From Comamonadaceae bacterium (GTDB lineage Bacteria; Pseudomonadota; Gammaproteobacteria; Burkholderiales; Burkholderiaceae_C): 56,599 nt of DNA. The stretch lies in contig CANEXF010000017.1 of assembly GCA_947443645.1 (NCBI GenBank), positions 1 through 56,599 of the forward strand, given 5' to 3'. Position 1 is the stretch's first letter. Every line of letters starts with the position of its first letter. The notes beneath the pieces were generated by a model that worked only from the letters and a program-made list of their open reading frames with translations, was not told where the DNA came from and searched no databases. Made by a program: the position numbers and the translations under genes. Below are positions 25,962 to 36,042 of this stretch, piece after piece.

Positions 25962-25986
25962 GTTTTCCCGCCGGGCCGCCCCAAGG

Positions 25987-26009
25987 AAAAATGCGCCCCC
26001 TCGGGGGGC
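25987..26009 (-). terminator. Intrinsic terminator formed by the family A repeat after the phosphoribosyltransferase gene
   Basis: Read on the minus strand, the hairpin GCCCCC-CGA-GGGGGC is followed by GCATTTTTCC, a classic stem plus U-run. It would end the long minus-strand block about 35-55 nt after the stop codon. Confidence 0.65.
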
Positions 26010-26041
26010 AGGTAGCTACACGAAGTGAGCAACCGTGGGGG
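25994..26041 (-). repeat. GC hairpin repeat, copy 4 (family A)
   Basis: It reads CGCCCCCTCGGGGGGCAG, then GTAGCTACACGAAGTGAG, CAACCGTGGGGG, and runs straight into the stop codon of the phosphoribosyltransferase gene (26042-26044). It is the best preserved copy and the one adjacent to a T-tract on the minus strand. Confidence 0.85.
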
Positions 26042-26566
26042 CTATATCTTCCACTTAGACAGCAACTGCGTAGGCGACAGCGCATCGTAGCCTTCAAAGG
26101 GCTGGTGGATCCAGGGATTGGTGGGCAACAGCTCCACCGAGTAATCCGGCGTGAAGTTCGAAACGCCCTTGGTCCAGATCACAGCGCTGCGCAACTCGGT
26201 GATGGGCGCGTAGTTGTTGCGCAACTGGTGAATCACCGCCTGAAGGGTCTGGCCCGAATCAGCCAGGTCATCGACCAGCAGGACTTTGCCGGCAATTTCA
26301 CCCTTGGGCGTGGTGATGAATCGGGCTATGTCCAGCGCACCCTGCGTCGTGCCGGCGTCGGCCCGGTAGGAGCTGGTCGACATGATGGCCAGCGGCTTGT
26401 CAAAAATGCGCGACAGGATGTCACCGGGCCGCAGGCCGCCACGGGCCAGACACAAGATGGTGTCGAACTGCCAGTCTGACTGGTGAATCTTTATCGCCAG
26501 TTTTTCAATCAGGTTGTGGTATTCGTCGTAACTGACGTAAAGATGTTTGCCGTCCTCGGTCAACAT
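26042..26566 (-). CDS. Phosphoribosyltransferase, purine salvage type
   Basis: This 174-residue protein has a type I PRTase fold; the PRPP loop is VLLVDDLADSGQTL, preceded by CLARGGLRPGD. It probably converts hypoxanthine, guanine or xanthine with PRPP to the nucleotide, which fits its place after purA. The exact base is not readable. The ATG at 26566 has GGGAG 8 nt upstream; the frame extends 15 nt further to a TTG. A degenerate family B repeat lies upstream and a family A repeat abuts the stop. Confidence 0.85.
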   Translation of the reverse strand: MLTEDGKHLYVSYDEYHNLIEKLAIKIHQSDWQFDTILCLARGGLRPGDILSRIFDKPLAIMSTSSYRADAGTTQGALDIARFITTPKGEIAGKVLLVDDLADSGQTLQAVIHQLRNNYAPITELRSAVIWTKGVSNFTPDYSVELLPTNPWIHQPFEGYDALSPTQLLSKWKI

Positions 26567-26584
26567 GTCGGATGCTCCCAATTT

Positions 26585-26629
26585 AATAGCTGGCTGTGGC
26601 CGCAGAACGTGCGCTACAGATCATTTTTA
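26585..26629 (+). repeat. Degenerate dispersed palindromic repeat, copy 4 (family B)
   Basis: AATAGCTGGCTGTGGCCGCAG ACGTGCGCTACAGATCATTT aligns with the ATAGCTGCCAGCGCCCG .. CGGGCGTTAGAGGCTGATTT core of copy 3, with several changes that weaken the stem. It lies between the purA stop and the phosphoribosyltransferase start. Confidence 0.4.
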
Positions 26630-26646
26630 CAAAAAACTTTAACAAT

Positions 26647-26669
26647 GAAAAGCGCCCTTTCGGGCCGCC
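26647..26669 (-). terminator. Terminator-like hairpin after purA
   Basis: On the minus strand, GGCGGCCC-GAAA-GGGCGC is followed by TTTTCATTG: a GC stem with a stable GAAA loop and short U-run, a few nt beyond the purA stop. The stem has one bulge, so termination may be partial. Confidence 0.6.
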
Positions 26670-26673
26670 TGCA

Positions 26674-28029
<1,356 letters not shown>

Positions 28030-28084
28030 TTAAGGGTTCTTGGAGAGGGAGCCTGCACGGGCCAGCACAAAAGGCCGGACCTGT

Positions 28085-29263
28085 TCAGTTTGTTTTGATC
28101 AAGGGCTGCACCGCCCAGCGTCCCGCATGGAGCGCCAGTTCGCGGTCGCAGTCAAATTCATTGAGTTCATGTTCGTGGCCAGGCAACACACAGACCACAG
28201 TCTCGCCACTGGCACGCAGGCTGGCGATGGCGACGCTGAGTGCTGCGTCTTCAGCCCAGGGCGCGCGAACCGCAGCGCGCAGTGGCTGCGGCGGCAAGAC
28301 GCTGACCAGTTCCTTCAAGTCCAGGCTGAAGCCAACGGCCGGACGATTGCGTCCGAACACGGCGCCGACCTCGTCATAGCGTCCGCCACGCGCGAGCTCC
28401 GCGCCCTGGCCGTAAATGGCAAAGCGCGTACCGCTGTAATAGGTGTAGCCGCGTAAATCAGCCAGGTCAAAACTGACCTTGACGTCGCCCGCATGGGAGG
28501 CCAGCCACTTCAAGTCCTGCAGCGCCTCGAGCACGCCGGGCAGGGACTGCAGCACTTTGGCGGCCTCGTCCAGAACTTTTTCATCGCCATAGAGTTGCAG
28601 CAATGCGCGCAAGCCGTCGCGGGCCTCGGCGGAAATGCCACCGGCCAGGCTGGCCGTCAGACTGTCGAGCTCGCTCGCGTCCTTGGCCGCCAGCGCTGCA
28701 TGAATCAGCGCCAGGGTTTTGGCCGGAATGACGGCACCTGCCAGCAAGCTGTTGACGATGCGCACATCCGCCATGTCCACACTCAATGCGCTTACGCCGG
28801 CGGCTTTGAGGCTGCCAAGCGCCAGCATTTGAATTTCAAGATCGGCTTCCAGCCCGGCATGGCCGTAGATTTCTGCGCCAAACTGCAGTGGCTCACGCGT
28901 TGCGTGTGGCCGTTCGGCGCGGGTGTGCAGCACCGGGCCGCAATAGCAAAGCCGTGCAACACCACTGCGGTTGAGCAGATGGGCATCAATGCGGGCAACT
29001 TGTGGTGTGGTGTCGGCGCGCAGGCCAAGTGTGCGGCCAGAAAGCTGGTCGACCAGTTTGAAGGTCTGCAAATCCAGCGCTTCACCGGTGCCGGTCAGCA
29101 GCGATTCCAGATGCTCCAGCAACGGCGGCATGACCAGTTCATAGCCATAACTGCGCGCCGTGTCGAGTAACAGACGCCTGAGTTCTTCGATATGACGCGC
29201 CTCTGAAGGCAGGACATCGGCAATTTGATCCGGCAATTGCCATGATGACGACCAGGCGGGCAT
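28085..29263 (-). CDS. hisZ: ATP phosphoribosyltransferase regulatory subunit
   Basis: This is a HisRS paralogue without aminoacylation activity that activates the short-form HisG in the first step of histidine synthesis. It has 392 residues with a class II aaRS-like core: [40 protein letters not shown] (motif 2 region) and [15 protein letters not shown], but lacks the HisRS C-terminal anticodon domain seen in the hisS product of this window. The ATG at 29263 gives the normal N-terminus but has a weak ribosome site. Its presence predicts a short HisG elsewhere. Confidence 0.93.
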   Translation of the reverse strand: MPAWSSSWQLPDQIADVLPSEARHIEELRRLLLDTARSYGYELVMPPLLEHLESLLTGTGEALDLQTFKLVDQLSGRTLGLRADTTPQVARIDAHLLNRSGVARLCYCGPVLHTRAERPHATREPLQFGAEIYGHAGLEADLEIQMLALGSLKAAGVSALSVDMADVRIVNSLLAGAVIPAKTLALIHAALAAKDASELDSLTASLAGGISAEARDGLRALLQLYGDEKVLDEAAKVLQSLPGVLEALQDLKWLASHAGDVKVSFDLADLRGYTYYSGTRFAIYGQGAELARGGRYDEVGAVFGRNRPAVGFSLDLKELVSVLPPQPLRAAVRAPWAEDAALSVAIASLRASGETVVCVLPGHEHELNEFDCDRELALHAGRWAVQPLIKTN

Positions 29264-29401
29264 GTGTTTTTGGAATGCTGTTAAAAACAGGATTTTACCG
29301 GGCTTGCGGGCCGTTTTCGCGCAAGCCGGCCCGGAATCGATCGACAGAGCCTAAATACTGCCCTCAGGCAGTCCGGACACGAGGTGTTTAAGAGCTGCGA
29401 G

Positions 29402-29590
29402 TCACCACAACATGGCCACGCAAGCCAGGCCCAGCAGCAGGCTGCAGAGCCCGAAGAAGCGCAGCTGGCCGTCGCTCAGTTTGACCAGCTGCTCGAAAGT
29501 CCGGCGCCAGTTACCGGGAGACAAAAAGGGCAACAGACCTTCGAAGACCAGCATCAGCGCAAGCGCCAGCCAGAAGCTGTTGCTGTCCAC
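29402..29590 (-). CDS. DUF2065 (YjeT-like) small membrane protein
   Basis: The product is 62 residues with two hydrophobic segments (FWLALALMLVFEGLLPFL and LCSLLLGLACVAML) around a short basic loop. DUF2065 proteins are normally encoded directly after hflC, as here (12-nt gap), and the E. coli one is YjeT. The function is unknown; context suggests a link to the HflKC complex. The start is GTG at 29590. Confidence 0.8.
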   Translation of the reverse strand: MDSNSFWLALALMLVFEGLLPFLSPGNWRRTFEQLVKLSDGQLRFFGLCSLLLGLACVAMLW

Positions 29591-29602
29591 GCCGTGCCTC
29601 GC

Positions 29603-30508
29603 CTACTTTTTGCCGGCAGCTGGTCCAGCGTTGGCGCCGGAGCCGCGCATGGCTTTGAAGAAGTCAGACGATGGATCGAGCACCATCACGTCGCTTTTCT
29701 TGTTGAAGCTGGCTTTGTAGGCATCCAGGCTGCGGTAGAACTGGGCGAACTGGGGGTCACGGCCAAAGGAGTCGGCATAGACGCGCGCGGCTTCGGCATC
29801 GCCCTCACCCTTGATCTTTTGCGCATCGCGGTAGGCATTGGCAATGGTGACCTCACGCTGGCGGTCAGCATCGGCACGGATTTTTTCACCTTCTGCTGCG
29901 CCCGTGGAGCGCAATTCATTGGCGACCCGCTGGCGCTCGGCAACCATGCGCTTGTAGACCGAGTCCGTGATGGCTTCCACATAGTCAACACGCGTTATGC
30001 GCACATCAACCACATCCACGCCCCAGGGCTTGGCGCCCTGCACAGCCAGCAGAACCTCGCGCTTGACATCGGCCATCAAGGCTTCACGTTTGGCTGACAG
30101 CAAGTCCTTGACGGTGCGCTTGTTGATCTCTTCCTGAAAAGCATTGCGCACCACACGGCTGAGCTGGTTGGCACCGGCTTTTTCGTCCAGACCGACATTG
30201 CGGATGTACTCGGTTGGTTGCGTCACGCGCCAGCGCACATACCAGTCGATCACCACGCGCTGCTTTTCGGCGGTCAGCATGGGCTCGGCGTCCACGCTGT
30301 CGAGCGTGAGCAAGCGCTTGTCGATATAGGACACGTTCTGAAACGGCGGCGGCAGCTTGAAGTGCAGACCTGGCTCAGTGACCACATCCTTGATCTGGCC
30401 CAGTGCATAAACCACACCAAACTGGCGCTGGTCGACCACAAACAGCGTGGAACTGGCCAGCGCAAGAAGCACCAGCAGCGAAGAAGCAATAAATCCGACT
30501 CTGTTCAC
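29603..30508 (-). CDS. hflC: HflC, SPFH/band-7 modulator of FtsH protease
   Basis: This is an inner-membrane protein with its bulk in the periplasm; with HflK it forms the cage around FtsH that tunes membrane-protein degradation. It has 301 residues: an N-terminal anchor (GFIASSLLVLLALASSTLFV), an SPFH domain (VVDQRQFGVVYALGQI, VIDWYVRWRV), then a long charged helix (VAERQRVANELRSTGAAEGE). The GTG start at 30508 has AAGGAAG upstream and lies 12 nt after the hflK stop. Confidence 0.95.
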   Translation of the reverse strand: MNRVGFIASSLLVLLALASSTLFVVDQRQFGVVYALGQIKDVVTEPGLHFKLPPPFQNVSYIDKRLLTLDSVDAEPMLTAEKQRVVIDWYVRWRVTQPTEYIRNVGLDEKAGANQLSRVVRNAFQEEINKRTVKDLLSAKREALMADVKREVLLAVQGAKPWGVDVVDVRITRVDYVEAITDSVYKRMVAERQRVANELRSTGAAEGEKIRADADRQREVTIANAYRDAQKIKGEGDAEAARVYADSFGRDPQFAQFYRSLDAYKASFNKKSDVMVLDPSSDFFKAMRGSGANAGPAAGKK

Positions 30509-30520
30509 TTTTTTTCTTCC

Positions 30521-31957
30521 TTAGCGGGTGTCACGGTCGCGTGTGCGTGAGATGTCACGCGCACGGGAATCAGCAGGAGCGGTGGAGGCCGGAACAGCCG
30601 GCGTGGCCGGCAAGGCAGCGCCGAGTGCCGTATCAGCCGGTGCGGCAACTGCGCCCTGGCTTGACATCTGCATAATCTTGTCCAGCGGCAGATAGAGCAA
30701 ATTGGAACCCTGGCGCGACTCGACCAGAACCTTGCTGACGTTGCTGTAAACCTGCTGCATGGTGTCGATGTACATCCGATCACGGGTGACCTGCGGGGCT
30801 TTCTGGTACTCGGTCAGCACAGAGCGGAAACGCTGGGCATCGCCCTGCGCCTGCGCCACGATACGTGCCTTGTAGGCATCGGCCTCTTCCTTCAGGCGAG
30901 ATGCCGAACCCACCGCGCGCGGCACCACGTCGTTGGCATAAGCCTGCGCTTCGTTCTTGGAGCGTTCGCGCTCCTGGCCGGCCTTGAGCACATCGTCAAA
31001 CGCCGCCTGCACTTGCTCTGGAGGCCGCACGCCGCTTTGCTGCAGGTTGATGCCCACCACTTCCACACCGACCTTGTAGCGGTCCAGAATGGTCTGCATC
31101 AGAGCGCGAACGCGCGGCGCGATCTGGTCACGCTCTTCAGACAAGGCGGAGTCCATTTTCATCTTGCCTATGACTTCGCGCACGGCGGTTTCTGCCGCCT
31201 GAACCACTGCATTCGCCGGGTCCTTGCTCTCGAACAGGTAGGCGCGCGCATCGCTCAGACGGTATTGCACGGCAAACTTGATTTCTACAATGTTCTCGTC
31301 TTCGGTCAGCATGGCCGACTCGCGCAGTCCGGTCGCCTTGATGACGCTGTCGCGCCCGACGTCAACCGATCGGATCTGCGTCACCACCACCATCTCGTGG
31401 CGCTGGATAGGGTACGGCAGACGCCAGTTGAAACCGGCGTTGACGGTCGAGTTGTAACGCCCAAACTGGGTGATCACGGCCTGCTGGCCCTCTTGCACAA
31501 TGAAAAAGCCAGTGCCCAGCCAGATCAAAAACACAATGATGGCAATCAGACCAACGCCCAGACCCGCATTTTTCATGTCGGGCTGAAAACCACCGCCACC
31601 GTTACCTGAGCCGCCGCCCGTACGTCCGCGCGTACCAGCATTTTTGGCGCCGCCAAACAAGCCGCCGAGTTTGCGGTTGAAGTCACGCCAGAGTTCGTCC
31701 AGATCAGGTGGGCCCTGGTTGGAGCCCTGAGGCTGCGGCCGCTTTTCAGGCTGCGCTGGTCGTGTCGGTGCGCCGTCAGTGGCGTTGCCAGAACCGGATT
31801 TGGGGCTGGACTCGTCCGCTGCCGGCTTGTCGTCATCGCGCCCCCAGCGTGGGTCATTCAGGTTAAACATGCCAGAAGCACCGAGCACGGAGGCGGCCCG
31901 TTGTTTAAGTCGGCCGGGAAAGGCCAACAAGGTCTGCAGCACTAGGTTCAGATTCAT
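30521..31957 (-). CDS. hflK: HflK, SPFH/band-7 modulator of FtsH protease
   Basis: This is the partner of HflC. It has about 478 residues: a Gly/Pro-rich cytoplasmic region (GTRGRTGGGSGNGGGG), a membrane anchor (LGVGLIAIIVFLIWLGTGFF), an SPFH domain (VQEGQQAVITQFGRY) and an Ala/Pro-rich tail. The start is uncertain: ATG 31957 (MNLNLVLQ), TTG 31966 or ATG 31870 (MFNLNDPRWGRDD); the last matches the common HflK beginning, so the first 29 residues may not be part of the protein. Confidence 0.94.
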   Translation of the reverse strand: MNLNLVLQTLLAFPGRLKQRAASVLGASGMFNLNDPRWGRDDDKPAADESSPKSGSGNATDGAPTRPAQPEKRPQPQGSNQGPPDLDELWRDFNRKLGGLFGGAKNAGTRGRTGGGSGNGGGGFQPDMKNAGLGVGLIAIIVFLIWLGTGFFIVQEGQQAVITQFGRYNSTVNAGFNWRLPYPIQRHEMVVVTQIRSVDVGRDSVIKATGLRESAMLTEDENIVEIKFAVQYRLSDARAYLFESKDPANAVVQAAETAVREVIGKMKMDSALSEERDQIAPRVRALMQTILDRYKVGVEVVGINLQQSGVRPPEQVQAAFDDVLKAGQERERSKNEAQAYANDVVPRAVGSASRLKEEADAYKARIVAQAQGDAQRFRSVLTEYQKAPQVTRDRMYIDTMQQVYSNVSKVLVESRQGSNLLYLPLDKIMQMSSQGAVAAPADTALGAALPATPAVPASTAPADSRARDISRTRDRDTR

Positions 31958-32013
31958 GGGGTCCAACTCGTTTTTTTCATTACTTCGACATTGTGCCTAA
32001 TTCAGCCAGCACT

Positions 32014-33195
32014 TCAGACAAGGACCTCAGAAGGCCGAGGGCTATCTTCGGACATACCGGCCATGGCATGGGCAGAAAGCAACTGGCGCAATGCGGCCAG
32101 GCCCTCGCCCGATTTGGCGCTGACAAAAACCCTTTCGACGCGTTTGACCGAATCCGAAAATGCGTCTTTGACTTCAAACATATCGCTCAACTGCAAAGGC
32201 CAGCAGGATTTTTCAAGCGCATCGAGTTTGTTGAAGACCAGAATTTGCGGGACATCGGCCGCACCGATTTCTTCCAGCACGCGTTGCACCTGTTCAATCT
32301 GCTCAAGATGATTAGGGTTGGAGCAGTCTATGACATGCAGCAGCAAATCGGCGTCGGCGGCTTCCTGAAGGGTGGCAGCGAAAGCATCCACCAGTCCGTG
32401 CGGCAAATCACGAATGAACCCCACCGTGTCTGACAAAGAAACAGCGCGTTGCGCGTCGCCCAGATAAAGCTGCCGGGTGGTGGTGTCCAGCGTCGCAAAT
32501 AACTGGTCTGCGACATAGGCGCGCGCTTTGACCAGCGCATTGAAAAGCGTCGATTTTCCGGCGTTGGTGTAGCCGACCAGTGAGATGGTGAAAGAATTAC
32601 GCCGCTCACGCTGGCGACGCTGCGTCTGCCGCTGCTTCTTGACCTTGGTCAGCCGCTCCTTGGTGCGCTTGATGGACTCGCCGATCATGCGCTTGTCGAG
32701 CTCGATCTGCTTCTCGCCGGGACCGCCGCGCACACCCGCGCCACCGGTTTGCCGCTCCAGGTGAGACCAGCGACGCACCAGGCGGGTCGACAGATATTGC
32801 AGGCGAGCCAGCTCAACCTGAAGCTTGCCCTCGTGGCTGCGCGCCCTTTGGGCAAAAATTTCAAGAATCAGCAAGGTCCTGTCGTTGACAGGCAGCTCCA
32901 AGTGACGCTCGAGATTGCGTTGTTGCGCAGGGCTCAGCGACTGGTCAAACAAGATCTCGGTAGCGCCTACTTGCGCGGCCAGCATCTTGATTTCGTCGGC
33001 TTTTCCGCTGCCTATGAACAAGGCGGCATCAGGTGCCCGTCGTTTGCAGGTAATGCGCTCAACGGGATGCAGGCCTGCCGTTTCAGCTAGCAGACCAAGC
33101 TCTTCAAGGCTGTTGTCGAAATTGGGCAAACCCAGGTCGACGCCGACCAGGATGGCCAGCGGCTTGCCGTTGCCAGAAGTGGTGGCGGAACTCAG
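32014..33195 (-). CDS. hflX: GTPase HflX, apparent CTG start
   Basis: This is a ribosome-associated GTPase that can split stalled 70S ribosomes. The HflX N-terminal domain ([37 protein letters not shown]) is followed by a Gly-rich [19 protein letters not shown] and a G domain with G1 [10 protein letters not shown]3 DTVGFI and G4 FNKLD. The first ATG/GTG/TTG-class codon is a TTG at 33129, but the sequence just upstream ([18 protein letters not shown]) is typical HflX and in frame, so translation probably starts earlier. The only sensible site is CTG at 33195, overlapping the hfq stop (CTGA). Confidence 0.9.
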   Translation of the reverse strand: MSSATTSGNGKPLAILVGVDLGLPNFDNSLEELGLLAETAGLHPVERITCKRRAPDAALFIGSGKADEIKMLAAQVGATEILFDQSLSPAQQRNLERHLELPVNDRTLLILEIFAQRARSHEGKLQVELARLQYLSTRLVRRWSHLERQTGGAGVRGGPGEKQIELDKRMIGESIKRTKERLTKVKKQRQTQRRQRERRNSFTISLVGYTNAGKSTLFNALVKARAYVADQLFATLDTTTRQLYLGDAQRAVSLSDTVGFIRDLPHGLVDAFAATLQEAADADLLLHVIDCSNPNHLEQIEQVQRVLEEIGAADVPQILVFNKLDALEKSCWPLQLSDMFEVKDAFSDSVKRVERVFVSAKSGEGLAALRQLLSAHAMAGMSEDSPRPSEVLV

Positions 33196-33443
33196 CTGGC
33201 TGGGCTTTCTTCGGAATCGGCTGCGGCAAAGCTCACAGCGCGGCCGGGAACAATGGTCGAGATGGCGTGTTTGTAAACCATCTGCGTGACCGTATTGCGC
33301 AGCAGAACCACATATTGATCGAAAGACTCGATCTGGCCCTGCAATTTAATCCCGTTGACGAGATAAATGGAAACAGGAACGTGCTCGCGACGCAAGGTGT
33401 TGAGAAACGGGTCCTGGAGTAACTGACCTTTGTTATTGCTCAC
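33192..33443 (-). CDS. hfq: RNA chaperone Hfq
   Basis: This is a hexameric Sm-like protein that binds sRNAs and mRNAs. It has 83 residues from the GTG at 33443 ([20 protein letters not shown]), with Sm1 [19 protein letters not shown] and Sm2 [12 protein letters not shown] intact, and a short acidic C-terminal tail. GGA lies about 8 nt before this GTG; a TTG at 33461 would add six unusual residues. The upstream gap to der is 68 nt and may hold its own promoter. Its stop overlaps the proposed hflX start. Confidence 0.96.
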   Translation of the reverse strand: MSNNKGQLLQDPFLNTLRREHVPVSIYLVNGIKLQGQIESFDQYVVLLRNTVTQMVYKHAISTIVPGRAVSFAAADSEESPAS

Positions 33444-33511
33444 GATATTTTCCGTGTTCAAGAGTTGAGAAGACTTGACCTTACCACAGCGAAACGCTAT
33501 GAAATGTAGTC

Positions 33512-34855
33512 CTAGTCCGATTCCTTGCCTGCGAAGGGGTTGTGCGAGGTTTTCATCTGGATGCGCATAGGCGTGCCGACCAGATCGAACTCCTTGCGAA
33601 AGCGCCCTTCGAGGTAGCGCTTGTAGGATTCACTGACATGCTCAAGCGAATTGCCGTGCACGATGATGATGGGCGGGTTCATGCCGCCCTGGTGCGCGTA
33701 GCGCAGTTTGGGTCGGAACACGCCGGACCGCTGCGGCTGCTGGAACTGCACCGCCTCAAGCAACAGGCGGGTCAGCACCGGCGTGGACATTTTGCGATTG
33801 GCCGATGCGTGCGCCTGGGTGATGGATTTCCAGACCGGTGCCAAGCCCTGGCGTTTGATCGCAGAAATGTAGTGAATGGTGGCGAACTTCAGGAAGGACA
33901 ACCGGGTTTCAACTGACCGGGCCAGTGTTTCGCGCTGATAGCTGTCCACGGCATCCCATTTGTTGATGGCCAGCACCACGGCACGGCCGCTTTCAAGAAT
34001 GTAGCCGGCAATATGCGCATCCTGGTCGGTCACACCTTGCGTGGCGTCGAGCAATAGCAGCACGACGTTGGAGTTTTCGATGGCCTGCAGGGTCTTGACG
34101 ACGGAGAATTTTTCAATCGCTTCGAATACCTTGCCTTTGCGGCGCAAACCGGCAGTGTCGATCAACTCGAATTTTTGGCCGTCGCGCTCAAAAGGCACGG
34201 AGATCGCATCCCGAGTGGTGCCCGGCAAGTCAAATGCCACCAAGCGCTCTTCACCCAGCCAGGTGTTGATCAGCGTGGATTTGCCAACGTTGGGCCGGCC
34301 AGCGACGGCCAGACGGATCACCGAAGGGTCTTGCGGCTCCGCATCTTCATCAACTTCGGGCAGCTTGAGTAACTCAAGCGCCGTGTCAACCAGCGTGCGC
34401 ATGCCCTGTCCGTGCGCCGCGGACACGCCAAGCACCTCGCCCAGACCGAGTTCAAAAAACTCCGAAAGCTGCACGCCCTCGGTCATGCCTTCTGCCTTGT
34501 TGGCCGTCAGCACCGTGGGCTTGCCCAACTTGCGCAGGTATTTGGCAATGTCATAGTCCTGGGCGCTGACACCGGCACGGGCATCGACCACAAAGACCAC
34601 CACATCGGCCTCAGCCACGGCCTGCCGGGTCTGTTTGGCCATTTCCTTGTAGATGCCGCTTTGTGCGTCAGGCTCAAAGCCACCGGTATCAATCACGATG
34701 TATTCGTGCGTGCCCAGCTTGCCGATACCGTAATGCCGGTCTCGGGTCAGGCCGGCAAAGTCGGCGACGATTGCGTCGCGCGTCTTGGTCAGGCGGTTAA
34801 AAAGTGTTGACTTGCCTACATTGGGGCGGCCAACAAGGGCGATAACTGGTTTCAT
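33512..34855 (-). CDS. der: Ribosome-assembly GTPase Der (EngA)
   Basis: The product is an essential GTPase for 50S subunit maturation, 447 residues. It has two tandem G domains, each with GRPNVGKST (residues 9-17 and again near 187), G3 DTGGF and DTAGL, G4 NKAEG and NKWD, and a C-terminal KH-like domain ([20 protein letters not shown]). It lies 35 nt after bamB; bamB-der is a conserved pair in gamma- and betaproteobacteria. Confidence 0.97.
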   Translation of the reverse strand: MKPVIALVGRPNVGKSTLFNRLTKTRDAIVADFAGLTRDRHYGIGKLGTHEYIVIDTGGFEPDAQSGIYKEMAKQTRQAVAEADVVVFVVDARAGVSAQDYDIAKYLRKLGKPTVLTANKAEGMTEGVQLSEFFELGLGEVLGVSAAHGQGMRTLVDTALELLKLPEVDEDAEPQDPSVIRLAVAGRPNVGKSTLINTWLGEERLVAFDLPGTTRDAISVPFERDGQKFELIDTAGLRRKGKVFEAIEKFSVVKTLQAIENSNVVLLLLDATQGVTDQDAHIAGYILESGRAVVLAINKWDAVDSYQRETLARSVETRLSFLKFATIHYISAIKRQGLAPVWKSITQAHASANRKMSTPVLTRLLLEAVQFQQPQRSGVFRPKLRYAHQGGMNPPIIIVHGNSLEHVSESYKRYLEGRFRKEFDLVGTPMRIQMKTSHNPFAGKESD

Positions 34856-34890
34856 CGAAGCATTTCAGGCGACCCAAGGGTCATTCGGTA

Positions 34891-36042
34891 CTAGTCGGGC
34901 GCAAAACCGAAAACGCCGCCGTTGCGGGTGACCGCAATCAGGGTGTTTCCGGCCAGCGCAGGAGCCGCCGCAATGGCGGAACCATCGGTCGTTAGGCGGT
35001 TCAGGAAAGAACCGTCCTCGCGGGATAGAAGGTGAACAAAGCCGGCGAAGTCGCCGACAGCAATCGAGCGTCCGACGACCAGCGGCGCCGTCAGACTGCG
35101 GTAGCGCAAACTGTCTGTGCTCCAGGCACGTTCGCCATCGGCGCGGCGCCAGGCCTGCACCACGCCATCGGACTCCGTGCCAAAGAGAAAGCGGTCGTCG
35201 CCGTGAATACCCTGGGATCCATTGGCCGGCTTGCTCCAGAGCAGGTTGCCACGGGCGGTGTTGACGCAGCCTATGCTGGCCTGAAAGGCCCGGGCACAGA
35301 CGATGTCGCCCTGGCGGCTGACACGCCCGACCAGATCAACCAGACGCTCGACGTCATTGACGCCCCTGGGGGACGCAATTGGCGCCTCCCAGCGCACACT
35401 TCCATTGGCGGGGTTCAGGCCGGCCAGACGTCCGGCCAAGCCGACAACCAGCGTGTCGCCAACAGCCAAAATTACGCCAGACTGGCGCAGTACCAGTGGC
35501 TCATTTGGACGCTGCTGTGTCCAGAGCTTGCGGCCGGTCTGACCGTCAAAGGCATTGACCGAACGGTCGGCTGCCAGAACAAAAACCCGCCCGCCAGCAA
35601 CAAAAGGCGATGTGTAGACCTGGGCGTTGAGCTTTTGACGCCAGATTTCGCGTCCACCCTGAATCGCCACCACCTGGTTGGACTGGGTCACAACAGCGGC
35701 GATCTGGCCGTCGCTGCCGACACCCGCGGCAATCGCGCTGCCGACATTCGTGCGCCAGACATCGACACCCGTGCTGGCATCGATCGCGGCAACCGTGCCG
35801 TCGCTGCCAGCCACCAGGACCGTCGTGCCAGAAACATGGATATCGAGCGGAAAGTTGACCGGACCAACACGTGATGTCCATGCCTGTTTGGCGGAAACCA
35901 CGGCGCTGACTGACTGAAGTTCAGCCGGCTTTGGCTTGGTGCTGGCACTGAAAAAAGAACAACCCGACAGCATCGCTATCAAAACAATAGCCGCTAGCGC
36001 CCGTCCAGTATGGGATTGATGCTCAAACGACTTGAAAATCAT
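34891..36042 (-). CDS. bamB: Outer-membrane assembly lipoprotein BamB
   Basis: This is a lipoprotein beta-propeller of the BAM complex that inserts outer-membrane proteins. It has 383 residues, with the lipobox AMLSGC (Cys28), then repeats of the PQQ-like blade type: GTVAAIDASTGVDVWRTNVG, SVNAFDGQTGRKLWTQQ, LAGLNPANGSVRWE. The hydrophobic part of its signal peptide (TGRALAAIVLIA, residues 12-23) is encoded by a family B repeat. It overlaps the upstream yfgM-like gene by 4 nt (ATGA). Confidence 0.95.
   Translation of the reverse strand: MIFKSFEHQSHTGRALAAIVLIAMLSGCSFFSASTKPKPAELQSVSAVVSAKQAWTSRVGPVNFPLDIHVSGTTVLVAGSDGTVAAIDASTGVDVWRTNVGSAIAAGVGSDGQIAAVVTQSNQVVAIQGGREIWRQKLNAQVYTSPFVAGGRVFVLAADRSVNAFDGQTGRKLWTQQRPNEPLVLRQSGVILAVGDTLVVGLAGRLAGLNPANGSVRWEAPIASPRGVNDVERLVDLVGRVSRQGDIVCARAFQASIGCVNTARGNLLWSKPANGSQGIHGDDRFLFGTESDGVVQAWRRADGERAWSTDSLRYRSLTAPLVVGRSIAVGDFAGFVHLLSREDGSFLNRLTTDGSAIAAAPALAGNTLIAVTRNGGVFGFAPD
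35974..36016 (+). repeat. Dispersed palindromic repeat inside the bamB signal-peptide coding region (family B, copy 5)
   Basis: GCTATCAAAACAATAGCCGC followed by TAGCGCCCGTCCAGTATGGG matches the core of family B (GCTAC..TAGCTGC CAGCGCCCGTC). It lies wholly inside bamB, encoding residues 10-23 on the other strand. Confidence 0.55.
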
